Source: Lysobacter changpingensis (GTDB lineage Bacteria; Pseudomonadota; Gammaproteobacteria; Xanthomonadales; Xanthomonadaceae). From it: a stretch of DNA of 64,000 bases. Below, in pieces: positions 7,083 through 13,984 of this stretch (the first letter of the stretch is position 1; every line of letters begins with the position of its first letter). The translations under genes and the position numbers were made by a program. The notes beneath the pieces were generated by a model, which was not told the origin of the DNA, did not search any database, and saw nothing but the letters and a program-made list of their open reading frames with translations. The stretch covers positions 23,624-87,623 of the forward strand of contig NZ_JADWPE010000004.1 in the NCBI RefSeq assembly GCF_017308985.1, in the 5' to 3' direction.

Positions 7083-8801
7083 ATGAGCGCCATCGCCAAC
7101 GACATCGCCGCCGACTTCCTGATCGAAGCGCGCGAGATCCTCGACCAGCTCGGCGAGCAGATGGTCGCGCTGGAACACGCGCCGACCGATCGCGACGCGC
7201 TCAACGCCGTGTTCCGCGGTTTCCACACCATCAAGGGCGGCGCGGGCTTCCTCGACTTCGGCCCGATGGTGGAGATCTGCCACGCGGTGGAGGATCGCCT
7301 CAACGTCGCGCGCGACGGCACCGTGCCGATGGACGCGGACGCGTTCGACGGTGCGCAGCAGTCGCTGGACCTGCTGGTGGACATGCTCGCGGCCGTGTCG
7401 AACGGCGAGGAACCCGAACACGCACCGGCCGGGTTGCTGCAGTCATTGCGCGACGGCGCGAAGGGTTTCGTCACGCACGTGCCGACGATTTCGGCGAAGC
7501 CGGTCGCGAAGCCGGCCCCTGCGGGCGACGCAATCGCACGGACTTCACCTCCTCCCCATCTCTCCCCGCAGGCAGCGGGAGGAGCAAAAGCCGCGGCTCC
7601 TTCAAAAGCCGCCGAAGACCCCACCGTCCGCGTCGACGTGCGCCGCCTGGACGCCATGGTCGACCTGGTCGGCGAACTGGTGCTCGCGCGCAACCGCCTG
7701 AAGACCATCCGCCCGCGCCTGCGCGACGAGGACCTCGACCGCGCCGTGACCGCGCTCGACGTCGCCACCTCGCGTTTGCAATCGGCGGTGATGATGGTGC
7801 GCATGCAGCCGGTCGGACGCGTGTTCGCGCGCTTCCCCAAGCTCGCGCGCGACGTCGCGCGGCAGGTGAAGAAGTCGGTCGAACTGGAGATCATCGGCGC
7901 GGAAACCGAACTGGACCGCAACCTCGTCGAAGCGCTGGCCGATCCGCTCGTGCACCTGGTGCGCAACGCGATCGACCACGGCATCGAATCGCCCGAGGCG
8001 CGCCGCGCCGCCGGCAAGCCCGAACAGGGCATCGTGCGCCTGTCGGCGCAGCAGGAAGGCGACCATGTCTCGATCGAAGTCAGCGACGACGGCGCCGGCA
8101 TCGATCCGGAAAAGATCCGCCGCAGCGCAATCAGGAAGGGCCTGATCGATTCCGATGCCGCCGCGCGGCTGACCTCGGACGAATGCCTCAACCTGATCTT
8201 CATGGCCGGCTTCTCCACGCGCAGCGAAGTCAGCGACCTGTCCGGGCGCGGCGTCGGCATGGACGTGGTGCAGTCGAAGATCCGCGAACTGTCCGGCCAG
8301 GTGCAGATCCATTCGGAGGTCGGGCGCGGTTCGCGCTTCGCGATCCGCGTGCCGCTGACGCTGGCGATCCTGCCGACGCTGCTGATCGAACTGGACGAGG
8401 ACGTCTACGCGCTGCCGCTGGTGCGCGTGGTCGAAGTGCTCGCGCACGAGCGCATCGAACCGCTGTGGGTCGACGGCCAGCGCATGCTCGACCTGCGCGA
8501 CGAACCGCTGCCGCTGATCGAGCTGCGCACCTGGCTCGGCCTGCCGCCGGAACCCGGCGCGGCGACGACCTGCGTGGTGCTGCAGTCGGGCGATTCGCGC
8601 TTCTGCCTGACGGTGGATCGCGTGCGCGGTCGCGAGGAAGTGGTCATCAAGGCCCTGCCCCGCACGCTGCGCGGCCTGGCCGGTTACGCCGGCGCCAGCC
8701 TGGTCGGCGACGGCCGCATGGCGCTGATCCTGGATGTCGACGCGCTGCTCAGGACCGGCCTGCGGGCCAGGAACGAAGGCCGGGGAACCAGGAACGAGTG
8801 A
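7083..8801 (+). CDS. cheA: CheA chemotaxis histidine kinase (first copy)
   Basis: This is the sensor kinase of the chemotaxis core. The HPt domain has the phospho-acceptor His48 in FHTIKGGAGF. The linker lacks an obvious P2 CheY-binding domain and includes a translated family B palindrome (7543-7592). The dimerisation domain starts at VRVDVRRLDAMVDLVGELV. The ATPase has an N box (LVHLVRNAIDHG), SDDGAGID and GRGVGMDVV. A CheW-like regulatory domain ends the protein. At 572 aa it is short for CheA. The last residues (ARNEGRGTRNE) and the stop codon come from a family C heptamer array. ATG at 7083 is chosen because the upstream open frame is the REP element. Confidence 0.93.
   Translation: MSAIANDIAADFLIEAREILDQLGEQMVALEHAPTDRDALNAVFRGFHTIKGGAGFLDFGPMVEICHAVEDRLNVARDGTVPMDADAFDGAQQSLDLLVDMLAAVSNGEEPEHAPAGLLQSLRDGAKGFVTHVPTISAKPVAKPAPAGDAIARTSPPPHLSPQAAGGAKAAAPSKAAEDPTVRVDVRRLDAMVDLVGELVLARNRLKTIRPRLRDEDLDRAVTALDVATSRLQSAVMMVRMQPVGRVFARFPKLARDVARQVKKSVELEIIGAETELDRNLVEALADPLVHLVRNAIDHGIESPEARRAAGKPEQGIVRLSAQQEGDHVSIEVSDDGAGIDPEKIRRSAIRKGLIDSDAAARLTSDECLNLIFMAGFSTRSEVSDLSGRGVGMDVVQSKIRELSGQVQIHSEVGRGSRFAIRVPLTLAILPTLLIELDEDVYALPLVRVVEVLAHERIEPLWVDGQRMLDLRDEPLPLIELRTWLGLPPEPGAATTCVVLQSGDSRFCLTVDRVRGREEVVIKALPRTLRGLAGYAGASLVGDGRMALILDVDALLRTGLRARNEGRGTRNE
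7543..7592. repeat. Degenerate family B element inside cheA
   Basis: CTTCACCTCCTCCCC...CTCCCCGCAGGCAGCGGGAGGAGC keeps the order of the intact family B copies (C/T lead, short stem, GGAGC end) with several changes. It is translated as SPPPHLSPQAAGGA in the CheA linker. Confidence 0.6.
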
Positions 8802-8932
8802 AGGCAGGCCGGCTCAAGTCGGGCAGGCGGCAACCGTTAAGAACTAGGAACGGGTGAACAGGAACGAGACACGAGTGAGCGCTGACGTCCCTGCTCGTTT
8901 CCCGCTGCTCTTCCCTCGTTCCTGAGCCAGGA
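8768..8932. repeat. Family C element: heptamer arms between cheA and motC
   Basis: The plus strand reads GGAACGA-AGGCCGG-GGAACCA-GG at 8770 on and GGAACGG-GTGAACA-GG near 8848. The tract 8900-8932 reads as the same heptamers on the other strand. The left part overlaps the end of cheA. The arms can pair into an imperfect hairpin. Confidence 0.7.
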
Positions 8933-8942
8933 CCATCGACCC

Positions 8943-9683
8943 ATGGACAGACTCTCCGTCATCGGCATCGTACTCGCGCTGGTCGCCCTGGTCGGCGGCA
9001 GCATCCTGAAGGGCGCAGGCCTCTCCGGCCTGTGGTCGCCGGCGGCGTTCGTCATCGTGATCCTGGGCACGTGCGCGGCGATCCTGGTGCAGACGCCGAT
9101 GGCGACGTTCAAGCGTGCGCTGGCGATCGTGCGCTGGGTGTTCCGCCCGCCGGTGCAGGACCGTCCGGCGATGATCGCGCGCCTGGTCGAGTGGTCCACC
9201 GTCGCGCGCCGCCAGGGCCTGCTCGGCCTGGAAGCGGAAGTGCAGGCGCAGGACGATCCGTTCGTGCGCAAGGGCCTGCAGATGGTGGTCGACGGCGTGG
9301 AGCCCGAATCGATCCGGCAGATGCTGGAGATCGAACTGCACGGCCAGTCGCAGCGCGACCTCGCCGCGGCGAAGGTGTTCGAGGGCGCCGGCATCTATTC
9401 GCCGACGCTGGGCATCATCGGCGCGGTGCTCGGCCTGATGGCGGTGATGAAGAACCTCGCCGACCCGAGCAAGCTCGGCCACGGCATCGCCGCCGCGTTC
9501 ACCGCGACGATCTACGGCATCGGCCTTGCGAACCTGATGCTGCTGCCGATCGCGGCCAAGCTGAAGGGCCTGATCAACCAGCAGGCCGACGAGCGCGAGA
9601 TGATCATCGAAGGCCTCATCGGCATCGCCCAGGGCGAGAACCCGCGCAACATCGAAGCGCGGCTCAACGGCTTCGTGGTCTGA
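8943..9683 (+). CDS. motC: MotC, MotA-family flagellar stator subunit
   Basis: This integral-membrane proton-channel subunit of a second stator type is equivalent to Pseudomonas MotC, which pairs with MotD. Hydrophobic segments lie at residues about 5-25 and 30-50, and two more at about 150-175 and 185-205 (GIIGAVLGLMAVM; FTATIYGIGLANLMLLPIAAKLKG). The cytoplasmic loop between pairs is charged. The length of 246 aa is right for this branch. motD follows after 16 bp, so the stator is made from one transcript with the chemotaxis core. Confidence 0.92.
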   Translation: MDRLSVIGIVLALVALVGGSILKGAGLSGLWSPAAFVIVILGTCAAILVQTPMATFKRALAIVRWVFRPPVQDRPAMIARLVEWSTVARRQGLLGLEAEVQAQDDPFVRKGLQMVVDGVEPESIRQMLEIELHGQSQRDLAAAKVFEGAGIYSPTLGIIGAVLGLMAVMKNLADPSKLGHGIAAAFTATIYGIGLANLMLLPIAAKLKGLINQQADEREMIIEGLIGIAQGENPRNIEARLNGFVV

Positions 9684-9699
9684 CGGAGCGCGCACGATC

Positions 9700-10812
9700 A
9701 TGGCCGGTCGCCGCCGACACCAGCACGAGGAGCACGCCAACCACGAAGCGTGGGCGATCCCCTATGGCGACCTGATCACGCTGCTGCTCGCCTTCTTCGT
9801 GGTGATGTACGCGATTTCCTCGATCAACGAGGGCAAGTACCGCGTGCTGGCCGATGCGCTGTCGTCCGCGTTCGGCGGACCGCCGCGCACGGTGACGCCG
9901 ATCCAGCTGGGCATGCACCAGCTGCGCGGTTCGGCGTTCGATCGTCCCTCGCTGGTGACGCCGGGTTCGAAATCCGGGCCGTCCTCGTCCACGCCCATCG
10001 CCTCGCCGCGCATGAAGCAGGTGCTCGACATGCCGACCTTCGGCGCCAGCGGCAGCGCGAAGGAGGCCGCGCGCCAGGTGAGCGAACGCGAGTCGGCGCA
10101 GGGCGCGCAGCTGCATTCGATCGGCCGGCGCATCCAGGAGGCGCTGTCGGAACTGGTGAAGCAGAAGCTGGTCACCGTGCGGCGCAGCTACAACTTCCTG
10201 GAAGTCGAGATCCAGAGCGACATCCTCTTCGCCAGCGGCGTCGCGGTGCCCAACCCGCGCGCGGTCGACACCGTGCGCCGCATCGCCACCGTGCTGGCCG
10301 ACGAGCCCAACGCGCTGCGCGTGGAGGGTTACACCGACAACATGCCGATCGCGACGGCGCAGTTCCCGTCGAACTGGGAACTGTCGACCGCGCGCGCGGC
10401 GAGCATCGTCCACGTGATGGCGCAGGCGGGCATTTCGCCGGCGCGCCTCGCGGTGGTCGGCTACGGCGAATACCAGCCGGTCGCCGACAACGCCACGCCC
10501 GAAGGCCGCAACGCGAACCGCCGCGTGCTGCTGGTGATCCTCGCCAGTCCGCAGGGCCCTGACGCGGTCGAGGACCGCTCGCCGCCGACGATCGCCATGG
10601 ACGACGACGCGGCTGATGACGACACGGCCGACGACGTCGCCGCCGACCTCTACCCCGCCGCGAAGGCGCCGGGCGCCGCCGCGGCCGCCGCGCGCGCGCA
10701 TGGCGCGGGGAACGACGGCATCGCCGCCGAAACCGATCGCACCGCCGCCGACGCCGCGCGTGCGGCGGCGGCACGAACGAATTCCACCACCACCCAACCG
10801 GGAGCGGGCTGA
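9700..10812 (+). CDS. motD: MotD, MotB-family stator subunit with OmpA domain
   Basis: This stator subunit anchors the motor to peptidoglycan. One N-terminal transmembrane helix (PYGDLITLLLAFFVVMYAISS) holds the conserved proton-carrying Asp in GDLIT. The OmpA-like peptidoglycan-binding domain is at residues about 170-285 (VEGYTDN...NWELSTARA...VVGYGEYQP). A 75-residue tail after it is low in complexity (Asp/Ala runs, then Ala/Arg) and is not expected in the family. The stop overlaps the parC start by one base (TGATG), so translation is coupled. Confidence 0.92.
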   Translation: MAGRRRHQHEEHANHEAWAIPYGDLITLLLAFFVVMYAISSINEGKYRVLADALSSAFGGPPRTVTPIQLGMHQLRGSAFDRPSLVTPGSKSGPSSSTPIASPRMKQVLDMPTFGASGSAKEAARQVSERESAQGAQLHSIGRRIQEALSELVKQKLVTVRRSYNFLEVEIQSDILFASGVAVPNPRAVDTVRRIATVLADEPNALRVEGYTDNMPIATAQFPSNWELSTARAASIVHVMAQAGISPARLAVVGYGEYQPVADNATPEGRNANRRVLLVILASPQGPDAVEDRSPPTIAMDDDAADDDTADDVAADLYPAAKAPGAAAAAARAHGAGNDGIAAETDRTAADAARAAAARTNSTTTQPGAG

Positions 10813-11591
10813 TGCGCGCCTGGGCAATCGCCAACCAGAAGGGCGGCGTCGGCAAGACCACGACGTCGCTGTTGCTTGCACGCGGCCTCGCGACCGCGGG
10901 AAACCGCGTGCTGCTGCTCGACCTCGATCCGCACGCGTCGCTGACGCGCGCCTTCGAGATCCCCGCCGATCCGCCGCCATCCGGCACCCACGACCTGTTC
11001 AGCGGCAGCGGTGCCGGGCTGCTCGAACTGGCGCGCTACACGCACGTGCCCGACCTGCAGGTCGTCGCCGCGCAGGCCGCGCTGGCGACGCTGGAACGCC
11101 GCGGCGCGACGCAGCCGGGCCTGGGCCTGGCGCTCGGTCGCGCGTTGCACACCGTGCGCGAGGTCTACGACTACGTGCTGATGGACTGCCCGCCCACGCT
11201 CGGCCTGCTGATGGTCAACGCGCTGGCGGCGGCCGATCGCCTGATCGTGCCGACGCAGACCGACCCGCTCGCGCTGCACGGCCTGGCCGACATGCTGCGC
11301 ACGGCGGAGATGGTCGAGCGTTCGCGCCGCCGCCCGCTGCCGCGCCACGTGCTGCCGACGCTGTTCGACCGCCGCACGCGCACGGGCGTGGCGAGCCTGT
11401 ACGAGTTGCAGGACCGCTACGGCGACCGCGTCTGGACGCACGCCGTGCCGATGGACACGCGCCTGCGCGATGCGGCCTCGCTGGTGAAGGCCGATCCGCC
11501 GGACGGTCGCGGCGTCGACATGTACCGGCGCGCATTGAAGTGGCTGCTGGAGCAGGAAGCCGCCGGCGATCAGCACAAGGAAGCGGCTTGA
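10812..11591 (+). CDS. parC: ParC-type ParA ATPase for chemotaxis array placement
   Basis: This ParA/Soj-family ATPase carries the deviant Walker A NQKGGVGKTTTSLLLARGL at residues 8-26 and LLLDLDPHASLT. In Vibrio the equivalent ParC recruits chemotaxis arrays to the cell pole together with ParP. The gene sits between motD and a CheW-like ParP gene, inside the chemotaxis operon and not next to a parB, so chromosome or plasmid segregation is unlikely. It has the normal 259-aa length. Confidence 0.85.
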   Translation: MRAWAIANQKGGVGKTTTSLLLARGLATAGNRVLLLDLDPHASLTRAFEIPADPPPSGTHDLFSGSGAGLLELARYTHVPDLQVVAAQAALATLERRGATQPGLGLALGRALHTVREVYDYVLMDCPPTLGLLMVNALAAADRLIVPTQTDPLALHGLADMLRTAEMVERSRRRPLPRHVLPTLFDRRTRTGVASLYELQDRYGDRVWTHAVPMDTRLRDAASLVKADPPDGRGVDMYRRALKWLLEQEAAGDQHKEAA

Positions 11592-11652
11592 GATTTGCAG
11601 GGCCCTGCGTTGCCGCCTTCGCGCGCGGCGATGCGCCCGTAACGGAACCGAC

Positions 11653-12876
11653 ATGAACCATCCCGCCCTCGACGCCTACCTCGACGAACTGCTCGACCTC
11701 ACGGTCGATGCGGTGGCGCCTGCGCCTGTGGCGGCGAATGCGCCGGTGATGGCGCTGGCGAGCGGTGAGGCTGTCGCTGACGGCAACGCTGCGCCGTCGG
11801 TGATCGATGCGGGGTTGCTTGCGGAATTGGACTCCGATCCGTTGTTCGCCGGACAGCTACGCGGCGCGCAGGTGCCGGGCTCCGGGCACGACCGCGCTGT
11901 GGACGTCACCCCTCCCCAACCCTCGCCTGCAGGCAGGGGAGGGAGCGTTGAGGCTGCAGCTCACGACGACGTTTCGACGACGTTGATCGACGCGGGTCTG
12001 CTTGCCGAACTGGACTCCGATCCGTTGTTCGCGACGAATGCTCCGGCAAGTCCGGCCACGTCGCGGATCGATCCGGGGTTGCTCGCCGAACTGGACTCCG
12101 ATCCGCTGTTCGCTGCGCCCGAAGTCGCGGCGTCGCAGATCGATCCAGGCCTGCTCGCCGAGCTCGACTCCGACCCCTTGTTCGCTGCGCCGGACGTCGC
12201 CGCGCCGCAGATCGATCCCGGGCTGCTCGCCGAACTCGACTCCGATCCGCTGTTCGCCGCGGCCATGGCCGCACCGGCTGCGCCGTCCATGTCGAGCGCC
12301 GCGGCTTCTGCTTCGGCGTCGATACCGGCTTCCGCTCCCATCGCCGCACCCGCGCCCGCAACACCCCCGCAACCACCCGCCCACCGCCCCACCAGCGCGC
12401 AACCCGACGCCCGCACCGGCCTGCGTCCGGTCGAATTCACCCCGCCCGCGTTGCCGCCGTCGGTCACCACCACGCACCGCTGGCTGCGCGTCGCCGTGGG
12501 CGAGGACAGCTACGCGATCGAACTGCTGCGCGTGCAGGAAGTCGGCCGCACCGCGCCCATCGTCGCCATGCGTGGCGCGGCGCCGTCGGTGCTCGGCGCG
12601 ATGAACCTGCGCGGGCGGATCGTGCCGGTGTTCGACCTGGGGCTGTGGCTCGGCACCGGCCGCGTCACGCCCGACGAGCGCGCGCGCATCGTCGTGGTCG
12701 AACGCGACAACGAACTGATCGGCGCACTGGTCAGCGCGGTCGACGACGTGGTGACGCTCGGCCCCGATCGCATCGAACCGCCGCTGATGGCGTCGCCGTC
12801 GCGGGCGATCGTGGGTGTCGCGCGCGTGGTGGCGAAGCCGACGGTGCTGCTGGACGCCAATGCCTTGTTCGGGTGA
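11653..12876 (+). CDS. parP: ParP-like CheW-domain protein with five internal repeats
   Basis: The C-terminal CheW-like domain (residues about 270-407; GAMNLRGRIVPVFDLGLWLG) matches the array-binding domain of ParP, which links ParC to CheA and receptors. The N-terminal 250 residues are a Pro/Ala-rich linker holding five near-perfect 16-residue repeats, IDxGLLAELDSDPLFA, at 51-66, 112-127, 139-154, 163-178 and 187-202. Between repeats 1 and 2 the linker is a translated family B palindrome (residues about 83-98). Repeats 3 to 5 are spaced exactly 72 nt apart, which suggests recent unit duplication. I infer the repeats are interaction peptides; a partner is not shown by sequence. Confidence 0.85.
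   Translation: MNHPALDAYLDELLDLTVDAVAPAPVAANAPVMALASGEAVADGNAAPSVIDAGLLAELDSDPLFAGQLRGAQVPGSGHDRAVDVTPPQPSPAGRGGSVEAAAHDDVSTTLIDAGLLAELDSDPLFATNAPASPATSRIDPGLLAELDSDPLFAAPEVAASQIDPGLLAELDSDPLFAAPDVAAPQIDPGLLAELDSDPLFAAAMAAPAAPSMSSAAASASASIPASAPIAAPAPATPPQPPAHRPTSAQPDARTGLRPVEFTPPALPPSVTTTHRWLRVAVGEDSYAIELLRVQEVGRTAPIVAMRGAAPSVLGAMNLRGRIVPVFDLGLWLGTGRVTPDERARIVVVERDNELIGALVSAVDDVVTLGPDRIEPPLMASPSRAIVGVARVVAKPTVLLDANALFG
11899..11946. repeat. Intact family B element inside parP
   Basis: This 48-nt unit differs at four positions from the intergenic copy at 27722-27769 and closely matches 24924-24971. It is read in frame as [16 protein letters not shown] within the ParP linker. Confidence 0.88.
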
Positions 12877-12884
12877 GGAGCGAC

Positions 12885-13000
12885 GCTTGCGCGCCACTGG
12901 CGCGCGTCGAGACGAACGACCGGCCATGGATGGACGGGCCGGGCGTTCCGGGAGCTGAAGCGTCCCGCCATGGATGGCAGCGGTGCGTCCGATCGAAGCG
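12885..13000. repeat. Short palindromic repeats after parP
   Basis: A GCGCGCC-ACT-GGCGCGC hairpin follows the parP stop. Two CCATGGATGG words then flank a G/C-rich stretch (about 12923-12976), a second palindromic type found once in this window. No T-tract is present, so a terminator role is only possible. Confidence 0.45.
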
Positions 13001-13004
13001 GCTC

Positions 13005-13093
13005 TTGTAGCCCGGGTAAGGCCGAAGGCCGCACCCGGGGCAACGGCGCCGGAGACGATGTTCCCGGGTGCGCTTCGCTTACCCGGGCTACAA
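13005..13093. repeat. REP-like inverted pair (family A)
   Basis: It has the same left and right halves as the copy between cheZ and cheA, located between parP and the STAS gene, just upstream of the sigma-28 promoter. Confidence 0.88.
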
Positions 13094-13113
13094 ACGCCCG
13101 CCACGCCACGCAC

Positions 13114-13140
13114 TCAAGTCCTCCCAACCCCCGCCGTTAT
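13114..13140 (+). promoter_or_regulatory. Sigma-28 (FliA) promoter for the STAS gene
   Basis: TCAA at 13114, 15 nt, then GCCGTTAT ending at 13140. The extended -35, TCAAGTCC, fits the Pseudomonas-type FliA site. The gene start is 36 nt downstream. Confidence 0.75.
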
Positions 13141-13175
13141 CCCATTCGAATGACCACGGCGAACCGCACACAGCC

Positions 13176-13457
13176 ATGAACGCACTGCCCCTTCCCTCCG
13201 ACCTCGGCATCGAACACGTCGCCGACCTGCAGGCCGCGCTGCGCCCGCACCTGGAGGACGCCGAACCGCTTTCGCTCACCGGCGACGCCGTCGAGCGCGT
13301 GCACACGGCCGGGCTGCAGATGCTCCATGCCTTCGTGCGCGAACGCGCCGCGCTTGGCCTCGCCACCGTCGTGACCGGCGCATCGCCGGTGCTCGCCGAC
13401 GCCGCGCGCCAGCTCGCGCTCGCCAAGAGCCTCGGCGTCGACGCGCCGACCGCCTGA
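13176..13457 (+). CDS. STAS-domain protein
   Basis: This small cytoplasmic protein of 93 aa resembles STAS/MlaB-type (anti-sigma antagonist fold) domains: LSLTGDAVERVHTAGLQMLHAFVRERA. The usual phosphorylatable Ser of SpoIIAA is replaced in the core by VHTAGLQ, so Thr may be the equivalent residue. It is the first gene of a second chemotaxis module (STAS, CheY-like, CheA2, CheW), an arrangement also known in other polar flagellates. A role as a scaffold or signal-tuning protein is inferred from context only. The ATG at 13176 follows the sigma-28 promoter at a suitable distance. Confidence 0.8.
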   Translation: MNALPLPSDLGIEHVADLQAALRPHLEDAEPLSLTGDAVERVHTAGLQMLHAFVRERAALGLATVVTGASPVLADAARQLALAKSLGVDAPTA

Positions 13458-13502
13458 CCCCATCCCCACCTCTCCTTTCACTTCCAACAGAAGCCGGCCA
13501 CG

Positions 13503-13868
13503 ATGTCCAAGAACCTGCTGATCGTCGACGACTCCACCTCCATGCGGCAGATGGTCGCCTTCGCCCTCACCGGCGGCGGCTTCAACGTGCGCGAAGCCGA
13601 GGACGGCCAGGCCGCGCTCGACGTCGCCAAGACCCAGCGTTTCGACGCCGTGGTGACCGACGTGAACATGCCGCGCATGGACGGCATCGAACTGATCCGC
13701 CAGCTGCGCCAGCTGCCCGACTACCGCTTCACCCCGCTGCTGATGCTCACCACGGAATCCGGCGGCGACAAGAAGGCCGAAGGCAAGGCCGCCGGCGCGA
13801 CCGGCTGGCTGGTCAAGCCGTTCGATCCGGAACAGCTGCTGGCGACGGTCCGCAAGGTCCTGGGCTGA
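13503..13868 (+). CDS. CheY-like single-domain response regulator (second copy)
   Basis: This 121-aa receiver has IVDDSTSMRQMV, the phospho-acceptor in VVTDVNMPRMDG, TTES as the switch Thr region and the Lys in GWLVKPF. It is more like the TapCheY/PilG-type adapters that precede cheA2 in such clusters than like the flagellar CheY upstream. It probably takes phosphate from CheA2 (14 kb block), acting as output or phosphate sink. It has normal length and the ATG is 45 nt after the STAS stop. Confidence 0.9.
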   Translation: MSKNLLIVDDSTSMRQMVAFALTGGGFNVREAEDGQAALDVAKTQRFDAVVTDVNMPRMDGIELIRQLRQLPDYRFTPLLMLTTESGGDKKAEGKAAGATGWLVKPFDPEQLLATVRKVLG

Positions 13869-13870
13869 AA

Positions 13871-13984
13871 GCGAGGAACGAGTGGTGAGGACCCAGAACC
13901 TGGCCAGTTGCGCTAGTTGATTCGACCCACCACCGCCGCGCCCTTCCCTCTCGTTTCCCGTTCCTACTCACTCATCACTCGCCC
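13871..13984. repeat. Family C element between the second cheY and cheA2
   Basis: The left arm (13871-13895) reads GAGGAAC-GAGTGGT-GAGGACC. The right arm (13941-13984) read on the other strand is GAGTGAT-GAGTGAG-TAGGAAC in 7-nt register and ends at the cheA2 ATG. A non-repetitive core of about 45 nt separates them. Confidence 0.7.

Noticed and set aside
10812..11591. Plasmid or chromosome partition ParA
   Set aside because: No parB or centromere-like site is adjacent; it sits between motD and a CheW-domain gene, as ParC does.
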